The notes beneath the pieces are model-generated. The model was given only the letters and a program-made list of their open reading frames with translations, did no database searches and was not told the origin of the DNA. This document shows, piece by piece, positions 1 through 9,031 of a stretch of 64,000 nt of DNA (the first letter of the stretch is position 1; each line of letters opens with the position of its first letter). The position numbers and the translations under genes were made by a program. Source of the stretch: Anaspis maculata (Eukaryota > Arthropoda > Insecta > Coleoptera > Scraptiidae); the NCBI GenBank assembly GCA_949128115.1, contig OX421962.1:100594836-100658835 (forward strand), given 5' to 3'.

Positions 1-2660
1 CAATTGTGTAGGTGGTGTGCATTATTCGTTCAACTAGATCGATAAGCCAAACGAATAAGCTGTCTTTTCATCATGTTTTTTGGTAACTGGAGCTAGATCC
101 ATGATAAGCTATTCTTCACAGCAGAGCGGAGCAAGACGCTATTGGCTCCCTGAAAAGCTTGGCTGAAACTTTGGGTCCGACCTCGCAGTTTTAAAACAGT
201 TTCACTCGGTTAGAATCGCATTTTCTTTGTAATTAGAGCATCGTCTACAAAAATCGTTACCAAATTTTGTTGCTTGATATTTCTCGAGAAAATCAAACTG
301 GTATGCTTCAACTGGAACACCCTGTATCACGTTAATGCTATATGACTCCATACATCACACGAACAAGTTCGATCTAGTATAACGCATGCGGTAACGACAC
401 AACACGGTGACGGATTTTGATATCGAAGTATTAAATCAGCCGTCGGAGGCGAAACGGGAATTGGCCCTGCGAGACGGATTTTACGGCCCGAAATGGTAAA
501 ATTAGCTTTTCATCACGTCCTAAATTTTCTGTGCTCTACCGCAACTTCCTGACTGTTTCACACGCACAAACAAAGACGCGCGCAATCTCGCCAATTCTCT
601 CTGCTCAATTAAAAAAGCCCAAATGTTCAATTTCCAATATTCACCATAGATGATAACGGCCGATGTGCATTCAAAGCTCCGGCGAGTTTATTCAACATCA
701 ACAGCCAGTTATCGTCAACTTCCACATCGGGTGAGAGATAATATAAATTTGAAACAATTCAAAGTATTTCGGACGCTATCATCACTTCGAGCTTATAACC
801 ATCAGAGGTATTTATATTTAATGAAATCAAAGAGGAATTTTTCCTATATTATCGACATTGACGTTACAGAATTTCCATTAATAATTATTATGCTTGGTTA
901 TTGTGTATAACCTGCAGGAATATGATTGGAACTCGAAATTGAATTTAATGCAATTTAATTTAAATGTGACAGCTGTGCGACTGGTTTTGTGGTTGTATCT
1001 AAACAGGAGCATTGTTGGCGCGAAGCAGCGAAGGTCTTTATCTAAGTTTCTTGCTCGGTTGTGCAGAGTATTGACATGTTCAATAACGATAATACGATAG
1101 AGAATTGACGTCTGCTCTGTATCATCGGGATTGCATCAGTCAAGATTCGAACATATGCTTACTAAAACCATCTTTGAATAATTCTCATGTCGGTAATGGC
1201 ATAAAATTCTTCAACCCGCAAAATGTAACCGGTGGGCTATATTTTTCAGCACCAGTTACTTCTTCGGTGAATACTGAATTCACTCTATATACTGACATCA
1301 TTTGCACCTGCTGCAGACCCAATTTAACGACAAATTTAATCAAATATGATGTATTGACGCTGGCAAAATCAAATCTAGAATTGTAAACAGCAAATGTGCA
1401 TTCTCCTATCCAACGGCCCGTATGTAGGTACCCTCGTATATTCAGTTTTCTATATCGCCATATCGACATTCAGGATACACAAGGAGCGAATTTTCCGCAA
1501 GAAATCTGCTGTTGCACATTTCTCACGCGAGTACCAGCCCAAGAGCAATATTAGAAATATCCGCAGATGTGTGCATTCGGAAGAAGAGCAATATCGTTAA
1601 ATTTTGCGGACAGTGATTGATTCGTAGCATATCGCATGGCGGAAGCGCTGTATATCTTCATCCTTCAATAAAAAAAATATATTGCTGATAGAGCTCTTTG
1701 CGGAAATATTGAAATTTGTTGTTGGTCCGGCCAAAAAGGGAACGTCGAATTTATTGCATCTGCTTAGTACTGCCGGTTGGATACCATAAAGCTTTTATGC
1801 CCACTGGTTTATTTCGTTTTTATAGTACCTGCCATAATAGCAATAATATGATTTTTACGGCTCGGTTTACATTGTGTCCGTTCAGTCTGCATTATAGCTT
1901 GGAACGGAACGAAAAATACATACAAATTGGTTCGAAGTCCACGTATGCATATATTTTGCTGCGCGTTTTTGTGCACGTTTCTACCTGTATTTATACTTTG
2001 TGCTGCAATATATCATACGAATGCATGTCACAATAATATTTTATTCGCATAGGAGAGGAGGTGTAAAGCAATAAATGTGTCAGCGCATCAACTGACGTTG
2101 AACTAGATCGAACGGTTGTTGGTCTGTAAAATCGAGGTGAAATGTAAACTGCGATCTCAATTTCAGCCCAGGTTAGATCGACATCCGACATCTCATACCT
2201 GCTTCTGTGCTTATTCCTGCATTTCAAATTGAGCCTGCCTTGAAAAATTCACCAACTTCAACCTTGGTACGCATCCCTGTCATCCCGGTGTTGCATCGTT
2301 GCATCATACTTCTCCTATCCTATTCCTAGTCGGGCGGACGGACAGATGACGTGAAATTGATATTTTTATTAATCCTGTTTTTCAACTTCAAACCTATACC
2401 TACCTCTTCACTTTTCAATGCTCACAGATTAGGTTTACTGATTCATGAAATTAGGGTTTTTTTTGTTTTTTTTTTTAATTTTTGAAATTAGTTTGTAGGA
2501 GTTCTAATTTACTGATCAGTTGCACATGCAACTGATTGGTACTGAACTCCCCCTTAGACAGATCATCCGAACGCAGCTTCGCACTCCTGAATTTGACCAG
2601 GCCACAGCTTACCTAAAATAAGAATTCATTTTATCACACGATAGAATAGGCCTGAATAAG
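1..2660. other. No recognised gene; probable intronic DNA
   Basis: No open frame here resembles a protein family I know. A CACCCTGTA motif at 318-326 looks like the right end of the CAGGGTG-ended elements seen elsewhere in the window, but no partner end is visible. A short perfect inverted repeat (9-bp arms, 4-base spacer) lies at 2,515-2,536. Several short open frames between 650 and 2,230 have no supporting motif. Confidence 0.4.
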
Positions 2661-3014
2661 TCCGACCGTCTGCCCCACGCCGCCTCCGTTTTACTTTCTC
2701 CTCTCAGATTTCACTGATTGGCACTGAACGCCTCCTTGGACTGATGGATGGAACAACGAAACTTGGTACAAGTGAGGGAGATATTTCTCATTCATTCATG
2801 ACACAATAAGCCCGATTGTTTGCCCCCACGCCGCCCTCGGTTCAATTTTTTCAACGAGATTTTACTGATTCTGAAAATAGGGCAACGAAACTTGATGCGA
2901 AGAGTGAGAGGGAGATTTCTCATCTATTCATAACACAATGAGCTCAACCGTCTGCCCGCACGCCGTCACCCACCGGTCTATTTCTCCCGCTCAGATTTCA
3001 CTGATTGGCACTGA
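2661..3014. repeat. Direct tandem repeat, about 2.5 units of 130-150 bp
   Basis: Three successive blocks start at about 2,661, 2,811 and 2,943. Each opens with a CGTCTGCCC.CACGCCG-like segment, continues with CAGATTTCACTGATTGGCACTGA or a degenerate form, and ends with AACGAAACTTG...GAGATTTCTCATTCATTCATAACACAATGAG or a variant. Unit lengths differ (about 150 and 132 bp), so the array is old. It runs directly into the GAGCCC satellite that follows. Confidence 0.7.
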
Positions 3015-3025
3015 TTTGCAATTTT

Positions 3026-3800
3026 CAGAGCCCTATTCTCCCTTGTGTTCTATATCAGAGCATTTCAAGCACTGCTGAGCCCCCTTGTGTCTTCAAGTAT
3101 CGTTTGGAGCCCTATCGAGCCCCCTTATTGTGTCTTCAATTATCGTTTGCAGCCCCAGTGAGCCTCGCCAGGCCTCCGTCCGATTTTTAGAAGCTCCAGC
3201 TCTCTTGTGTCTACATTGAAGCGTTTCAAGCCCTACTGAGCCCCCTTGTATCTTCAAGTATCGTTTGGAGCCCTTGAGCCCCCTTGTGTCCTCAATTGTT
3301 GTTTGTAGCTCCGGGTCCCCCTTCTGACTTAGCGATATTTCTGGCACCTAAGAAAGCTCCCTTGTGCCTTCTCAGATTTCTCAGAGCCCTATTAGACTCC
3401 CTTATGTTTTTGTGTGTCATTTGTAGCCCTGTTGAGCCCCTTTACAACCTTTCTTTGTTTCTGTGTTCTAGTAAGCTCCTGTTATCTTCATGTGTTGATC
3501 GGAGCCCTATAGACCCCCTTCTGCCTTCAAGTGTCGTTTGGAGCCCCATCAAGCCCCTAATGCCTTTTTGTGTTACTTTAAGCCCTATCTATTTTTTTCC
3601 AATAGCCTTGTGTCTCCATTGTGATGATTTGATTTCCGCTAGCCCCCTTGTGTCTTAAGTATTGTTGGGGGCCCTAGTGAGCCCTGCCAGGTCTTTTTGT
3701 GATATTGAGAGCCCTATCCTCCATTGTGTCTACATTGTAGGATTTCAAGTCCTGCTAAGCCCCCTTGTGTCTTAAAGTGTCTTTCAGAGCCCCAATAGGC
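3026..3800. repeat. GAGCCC-type degenerate satellite, array A
   Basis: The segment is built from degenerate units of roughly 45-65 bp of the form GAGCCCnAnTGAGCCCCC, then TTGTGTCTTCAAGTGTCGTTTG. A higher-order repeat is visible: a GCCAGGC motif followed by a GATTTT block recurs at about 3,168 and 3,685. Two more arrays of the same family lie at 59.4-60.5 kb and 61.3-62.5 kb. Short open frames across it are by-products of repeat composition and have no protein-like conservation, so I do not call it coding. Confidence 0.8.
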
Positions 3801-3828
3801 CCGATCATGCGCGGGCGCAATGCTTGTG

Positions 3829-3860
3829 AAGAATTATCCGCGCGAAGAATTGTCCTATAG
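3829..3860. repeat. Two degenerate units of the 16-bp GAATTGTCC minisatellite
   Basis: GAAGAATTATCCGCGC and GAAGAATTGTCC sit immediately after satellite array A. The same 16-bp motif (forms of GACAATTCGTCGCGCG) borders the other satellite arrays at 59.1, 61.15, 62.6 and 63.9 kb, so this is probably the decayed edge of the same composite repeat. Confidence 0.55.
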
Positions 3861-4235
3861 CACCGGGTTTTTTTGAGACCCTCAAATCTCCTAAATTCAC
3901 AAAACTAATGTCAATTTTTGTAAAATGAAAATGTTCTCATATCCCTATAATTTATTCAGTTATGTCACTTTTTGAGCTGATCGTGCGCCTTTCCCCCACA
4001 GGTGTTTTTCGACAACGCGTCATAAAAGAAATCAAAGACTTTTAGGAACTCAGCGCAGAGGCAAACGGAAATTCAATCCAATGATTAACCGCTATCCGCT
4101 GTTCTGATGAATTCTTCAGAAACCTAAATAAAAATCAACGTGGAGGAGCCCTGTCACTATAATTATTTGATTTTTGTGCTCTTGATAATTTTCTCAAAGC
4201 AAAAACAAAATTGAATATATCTATTTCTAAAATCT
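3861..4235. other. No recognised feature
   Basis: AT-rich sequence between the satellite edge and the giant palindrome. I see no coding frame, RNA or repeat that I can support. Confidence 0.4.
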
Positions 4236-4320
4236 CAGGAAAGGATCCGTCATCTTACAGAAGAATATGGAGTATAATTAAATGAACTGCACGCAGTCTT
4301 CCTTCAAAATATTATTTATT

Positions 4321-4373
4321 TCTTTCTGACCGGTTTCGAACGTCTATGGCCCTTCTTCGTCAGAGTGTAAAGC
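4321..4373 (-). ncRNA. Hammerhead-like motif, partly decayed
   Basis: On the minus strand the order is CTGACGA, a stem-loop region, GAAAC, then CGGTC, matching the hammerhead core order CUGANGA / GAAA / NUH with the cleavage site after GUC (complement of 4,328-4,330). The sequence 5' of CTGACGA and 3' of the cleavage site can pair as CU/AG and CUUU/AAAG around a 3-base bulge. Helix II has a mismatch in this copy compared with the plus-strand copy near 8.9 kb. Helix III is the self-complementary CCGG. Activity is uncertain. Confidence 0.45.
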
Positions 4374-5221
4374 TATAAGATAAAATACATAAAGCAAGTA
4401 CATAAAAAGAGAACGATAACATACCAAAAATGTATAAAAGGATGGTATAGATAAAGTTTGTGTAAATATTCTTGAAATTCTTGAGATGTCAATAAAACAG
4501 TTATGATGTTGTCATGGAAAAAAGGACAAAAGAACTTGATGGAAATGTATGAAATAATAGAGCTAATGATAATGGAACAAGGTGGGTGATAAGTTAATGA
4601 AAGGATGGTTGATTAGAGAAGAAAAAGGTTATTCAAATCAATGGCGTTTTAAAAATGTTCAAAAGGGAAATCTATACAATCATTTAGGCAATTTTAAGAA
4701 GAATTACTAAACTGCTCCACAATGAAGTTGTCGCCACCAAAAAAATGGCTTGACTTTGACGGCTAATAACTTTCGATTGCCGAGAGTGATTTCAATTCTG
4801 TTTGTTGCATCTACTAGTCCAATCTATTTTCAACAGATTCTGTGATTGTGAATATCAAAAAACTGCACGTAACATTTGTACAGGGTGATATGTAACAAGG
4901 TGAAAAATTGCAAAAACTTCATCAAACCCCCATTCGCAGAAAAAAATATTGTTTTCAAATTTAAATAAGAAAATCCTCAAGTGTAATGCATTGCCTCGAA
5001 ACGGTTTCGGATTTACCAAGATTGGAGGTCTTACACAGAAGATTTTTTTATGGAATGTAACAGATTCGCCATATTTTTTTACAAAATTGAATCACTTCTA
5101 ATGAATGGGTGGTTGACATTGAGTACGATTGTTCCTACAACCCTTCCGGATAACTTGAATTTAAAAACAACCCGAAAATTTTGTGTGGGGCCAGGTGGGG
5201 AACACTTCATGAAACGCTAGT

Positions 5222-7962
5222 CACTGTCTGTTTTTGGCACGTTGAATTTCATCAATATTTCAGATGTGGAACATGCTTTTAGCAAGCCTAAACCCCTGAA
5301 TATGGTAGAACTTCATTTTTTGTGGAGGAGGGAGCCCCCTGGAAGTTTACTTGTTGTGCTTATGCTATGCCTGAGCTTTACCCCTGATCGCGTTTTTCTG
5401 GTCATAGGCCAGACAAATAGGGAAAGCTGGAGGGAAAAAACTGTTGGAGTTTTGGAAATTTGACAGTAATGTCCGGTAAGGTGTACTGATAAACATACTA
5501 AAAGTGTCCAGCTCTACCTATTGAGCTCGAGCCGCCATCTTGGAAAAATGGTCCTTCGATCCAGTTTTCTGCTTATATTGCGCTAATCATCAGAGATATT
5601 CAATTAGGTTTCATTAAAAATCAAGGCTATAAAATTGTCTACAAAAATTGCTCTATACCGATTTGTCTCTCGTATCTACTGATATTAATTAAATTAAATT
5701 AACAAAAAAAAAAATAAAAGAAAGCAAGTTTTTGCCTATGGCTGGTGATATTGTCTTCAAAATTTGTGAAGATGTTGGCAGTCTACATCAAAGCTAAATG
5801 TGACAGTTGAAATAGAAAGAAAAATTGCGAAAATATTTTTTATTTAATTTTTTAAATTAAGCAAAAATTTGGTTTTCGAGTTTGACATTTCCAACAGGGC
5901 GGAGTAAAGGTTTCAATCAAACATCAATCAGTTTTGATATTTACATATTGTAAGACAAGATTTCATCAATATTGTGCCTTCACGATCTTCTGGAATGCTC
6001 GATATGAATTAAACAGAAAGAATAATCGCTAAGTCCAAAAAGTGTTGTCGATTGGTTCTGAAGGAAACATTTCGAAACAAAAGACATCAGCAAAGGACAT
6101 ACAGAAGGTCCAAAGGTTATTCAACTGTATATGACCCCCATATTGAGGTGCCTTATCCAAAATAGTGCAAAAGAATCAATCAAAATGTTAAAATCCACCC
6201 TGTATAACGAAAAGTAACGATACAAAATGGAAGTAGTAAAGCATACCTGGTGTCAAAAATACAGCCTTCACATTGCTGAAAAAAAGAACAAAATTGATCG
6301 ATTTATTTGAAAGTAATTAGTCCTCAAACTTGACTTTACAAATTTCAGCCAGTGAAATAGGGAAAAGTAGAGAGAAGTAATTGTCGGAGTTTCAGAAATT
6401 TGGCAGGAATGTTTGCTAAGGTATACTAATAAACATACTAAAAGTCCCCGCCAGTACCTGTTGCGCTTGAGCCGCCATCTTGAAATAATGGTCCTTCGAT
6501 CAAATTTATTACCATTTTTCCAAGATGGCGGCTCGAGCACAACAGGTAGTGGCGGGGACTTTTAGTATGTTTATTAGTATACCTTAGCGAACATCCCTGT
6601 CAAATTTCTGAAACTCCGACAGTTACTTCTCTCTACTTTTCCCTATTTCACTGGCTGAAATTTGTAAAGTCAAGTTTGAGGATTAATAACTTTCAAATAA
6701 ATCGATCAATTTTGTTCTTTTTTTCAGCGATGTAAAGGCTGTATTTTTGACACCATGTATGTTTTACTACTTCCATTTTGTATCGTTACTTTTTGTTATA
6801 CAGGGTGGATTTCAACATTTTGATTGATTCTTTTGTACTATTTTGGATAAGGCACATCAATATGGGGCTCATATACAGTTGAATAACCTTTGGACCTCCT
6901 GTATATCCTTTGCTGATGTCTTTAGTTCCGAAATGTTTCCTTCATAACCAATCGACAACACTTTTTGGACCTAGCTATTATTCTTTTAGTTTAATTCATA
7001 TCGAGCATCCCAGAAGCTCGTGAAGGCACAATACTGATGAAATCTTGTCTTACAATATGTAAATATCAAGACTGATTCATGTTCGATTGAAACCTTCACT
7101 CCGCCCTGTTGGAAATGTCAAACTCGAAAATCAATATTTTGCTTAATTTGAAAAAAAAAAATAAAAAATATTTTCGCAATTTTTTTTCTATCTCAACTGT
7201 CACGTTCAGCTTTGATGTAGACTGCCAACATCTTCACAAATTTTGAAGACAATATCTTTAGCCATAGGCAAAAAATCGCTAAATTTTTGTTTTTTTTTTT
7301 GTTAAGTTAATTTTATTAATATCAACATATACGAGAAAAAAATCGGTATGAAACAATTTTTGTGGGCAATTTTATAGCCTTGATTTTTTATGAAACTTGA
7401 TTGAATATCTCTGATGATTAGCGGAATATGAGCAGAAAATTGGATCGAAGGACCATTTTTCCAAAATGGCGGCTCGAGCTCAATAGGTAGAGTTGGGGAC
7501 TTTTAGTATGTTTAACAGTACACCTTACCGGACATAACTGTCAAATTTCCAAAACTCCAACAGTTTTTTCCCTCAAACGGAAAAATTTGTTCTAATTTGA
7601 CTGGCCTATCATACTGGGCTACAAAGATGATAAAAAATGTGTGTTGCTACAGTAACGCTGGAAACCTATATTTATACCATTGTTCATGCTGACACGTCAA
7701 GTCACTCCAACAATGCCGAAACGTGTGTTTTTAGCGTTACTGTAGCAACACACATTTTGATCATCTTTGTAGCACAGTATGACCAGAGAAACGTAATCAG
7801 GGGTAAAGCTCAGACATAGCATAAGCACAACAAGTAAACTTCCAGAGGGCTCCCTCGTTCATAAAAAATAAAGTTCTACCATATTCAGGGGTTTAAACTT
7901 GCAAAAAGTATGTTCCACATCTGAAATATTGATGAAATTCAACGTGCCAAAAACAAACAGTG
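5222..7962. repeat. Inner palindrome with about 1.3-kb arms
   Basis: Reading outward from the axis near 6,501, matching segments include CCGCC..CTGTTG, the CCAAGATGGCGGCTC block, the TTAGTATGTTTATTAGTATACC block, the CCACCCTGTATAACG block and the outermost CACTGTCTGTTTTTGGCACG at 5,222-5,241 (inverted at 7,943-7,962). The right arm is about 180 bp longer, nearly all of it explained by the MITE at 7,610-7,777. Arms have many point differences, so this palindrome is older than the one at 47.5 kb. Confidence 0.85.
7610..7777. mobile_element. MITE inserted in the right palindrome arm
   Basis: Ends are inverted copies: GCTACAAAGATGAT followed by AATGTGTGTTGCTACAGTAACGC on the left, and the reverse complement on the right. 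The corresponding site in the left arm (about 5,402-5,415) is uninterrupted and reads CCTATGACC in this orientation, which fits insertion with a TAT duplication (7,607-7,609 and 7,778-7,780), although AT or TA are also possible. It is non-autonomous; its family is not determined. Confidence 0.75.
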
Positions 7963-8029
7963 TTTGGAACGAAGTTATCCGGAACGGTTGTAGGCCAACT
8001 ACCACAACATCAGACGATCGAACTGCAAC

Positions 8030-8075
8030 TGCACAGACACGTGTGTCACCCCTACTGGGGGCTCATCATTACGCA
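8030..8075 (-). ncRNA. Decayed hammerhead ribozyme
   Basis: This is the minus-sense partner of the intact ribozyme at 8,542. On the minus strand the helix I strands TGCGTA and TGTGCA can still pair and CACGTGTC is preserved. Two core changes are visible: the first C of CTGATGA is A, and GAAA is GACA. Both positions are part of the catalytic core in the known family, so this copy should be inactive. Confidence 0.8.
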
Positions 8076-8541
8076 GGCGTGCTCTGCTCAACCATCCGAT
8101 GCTGTGACAGTCAGAGAACTCATGGTAATATACACCCAAGAGGATTCTCAACATGTGAGTCCTCCAAGCGGCGCCACCTATCAAAGGCATTCCGCAGATG
8201 CTATTTTTTGAAGCATCACGCATGCGAGGGAATTGCGAGGCGAGGGAAAGACAACAAACACGCAAATATGAATAAATATTCATTAAATAAACATCATCAT
8301 TCCTCTACTCGGCTTGAGTATACATGTGTACACCTATCATCGATGCTCTTGGCGACGATGTTGCTTTACGTGGAATTCTGTCAATTCCCTCGAATGCCTG
8401 ATGCCTTGAAATATAGCATCTGCGAAATGCCTTTGATAGGTGGCGCCGCTTGGAGGACTCACATATTAGGAGTCCTCTTGGGTGTATATTACCATGAGTT
8501 CTCTGACTGCCACAGCATTGGATGGTTGAGCTGAGCACGCC

Positions 8542-8587
8542 TGCGCACTGATGAGCCCCCAGTAGGGGCGAAACACGTGTCTGTGCA
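8542..8587 (+). ncRNA. Type I hammerhead ribozyme, intact core
   Basis: The parts in order are: helix I 5' strand TGCGCA (8,542-8,547); core CTGATGA (8,548-8,554); helix II G-CCCC/GGGG-C (8,555-8,559 with 8,565-8,569) closed by a five-base CAGTA loop; core GAA (8,570-8,572); helix III starting with the A-U pair 8,573/8,580 and a C-G pair around ACGT; GTC (8,579-8,581); helix I 3' strand TGTGCA (8,582-8,587). Helix I forms six pairs, one of them G-U. Cleavage is expected between 8,581 and 8,582. Helix III is very short and CACGTG is self-complementary, as in Penelope-type hammerheads that may act as dimers. Confidence 0.88.
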
Positions 8588-8894
8588 GTTGCGGTTCGAC
8601 CGTCTGATGTTGTGGTAGTGGGAGAGCTTTGTTTCATAAAAATGCGAGGTGCCCGCTATATGGCCTCAAGAGGCGCAATATTTATTCATATTTGCGTGTT
8701 TGTTGTCTTCTAGAAATTGTACTTCTAACTTTTTTAGAAAAAGGTGATGTTGGATTTTTTGATAACTTTTGGAAATCATCATTGTCTAGAAAATTTTCAA
8801 CCTTATCTAAATAGTCATGTTTGTGCATTACCACAAGGTATGTAATGTTATCGCTCTCCTTTTATGTACTTGCTTTATGTATTTTATTTTAGAG

Positions 8895-8946
8895 CTTTAC
8901 ACTCTGACGAAGAAGGGCCAGAGACCTTTGAAACCGGTCAGAAAGA
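8895..8946 (+). ncRNA. Second-family hammerhead-like motif
   Basis: CTGACGA is at 8,904-8,910, a possible helix II AAGG/CCTT follows, GAAA is at 8,930-8,933, and CCGGTC ends at 8,939 with GTC at 8,937-8,939. Sequence before the core (CTTT, ACA bulge, CT) can pair with AGAAAG after the cleavage site. It is the inverted partner of the motif at 4,321-4,373 and has the better helix II. The G of helix 10.1 and the exact helix II register are less standard than in the 8,542 ribozyme, so I call it hammerhead-like only. Confidence 0.5.
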
Positions 8947-9031
8947 AATTATTAATATTTTAAAGAAAGACTGCGTGCAGTTCATTTGATTATACTCCAT
9001 ATCCTTCTGTGAGATGGCGAATCCTTTCCTG

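Larger units (their letters stand above)
7985..8708. mobile_element. Head-to-head pair of hammerhead retrozyme-like units
   Basis: The right half (about 8,300-8,708) is a plus-sense copy and the left half (about 7,985-8,287) a minus-sense copy of the unit that also occurs at 41,679-42,178. Shared landmarks are the hammerhead core, a CATCGGATGGTTGAG-type segment, ACTCATGGTAATATACACCC, a GTCCTCCAAGCGGCGCC segment and an AATATTTATTCATATTTGCGTGTTTGTTG tail. Frames of about 100-200 residues can be read through both copies, but they look like chance frames over a conserved RNA rather than genes. Penelope-like elements and animal retrozymes both carry hammerheads of this type; no reverse transcriptase is present here, so a non-autonomous retrozyme is the better fit. 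Confidence 0.75.
4236..9031. repeat. Giant nested palindrome, about 4.8 kb
   Basis: The outer arms 4,236-4,423 and 8,844-9,031 are inverted copies; both carry the AGGAAAGGAT segment, the CTGCACGCAGTC segment and a hammerhead-like motif. The inner arms 5,222-6,500 and 6,503-7,962 form a second palindrome. Between outer and inner arms the two sides differ: the left holds about 800 bp of unique sequence, the right holds about 880 bp including an inverted pair of hammerhead retrozyme units. The axis of the inner palindrome is near 6,501 and that of the outer pair near 6,633; the offset reflects right-arm insertions. This is probably a fold-back or head-to-head arrangement of transposable elements. 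No transposase gene is present. Confidence 0.8.

Noticed and set aside
3093..3658. Open frames in the GAGCCC satellite
   Set aside because: They follow the repeat period and vary freely between arrays. No sign of selection on a protein.
4100..4130. Hammerhead at CTGATGAATTCTTCAGAAACC
   Set aside because: CTGATGA and GAAAC are present but no helix II can form between them and no helix I or cleavage triplet fits.
7899..8534. Open frame of 211 codons across the retrozyme pair
   Set aside because: It runs through an inverted RNA-type repeat; similar frames appear on both strands and at 41.7 kb because the repeat itself is conserved. No protein motif.
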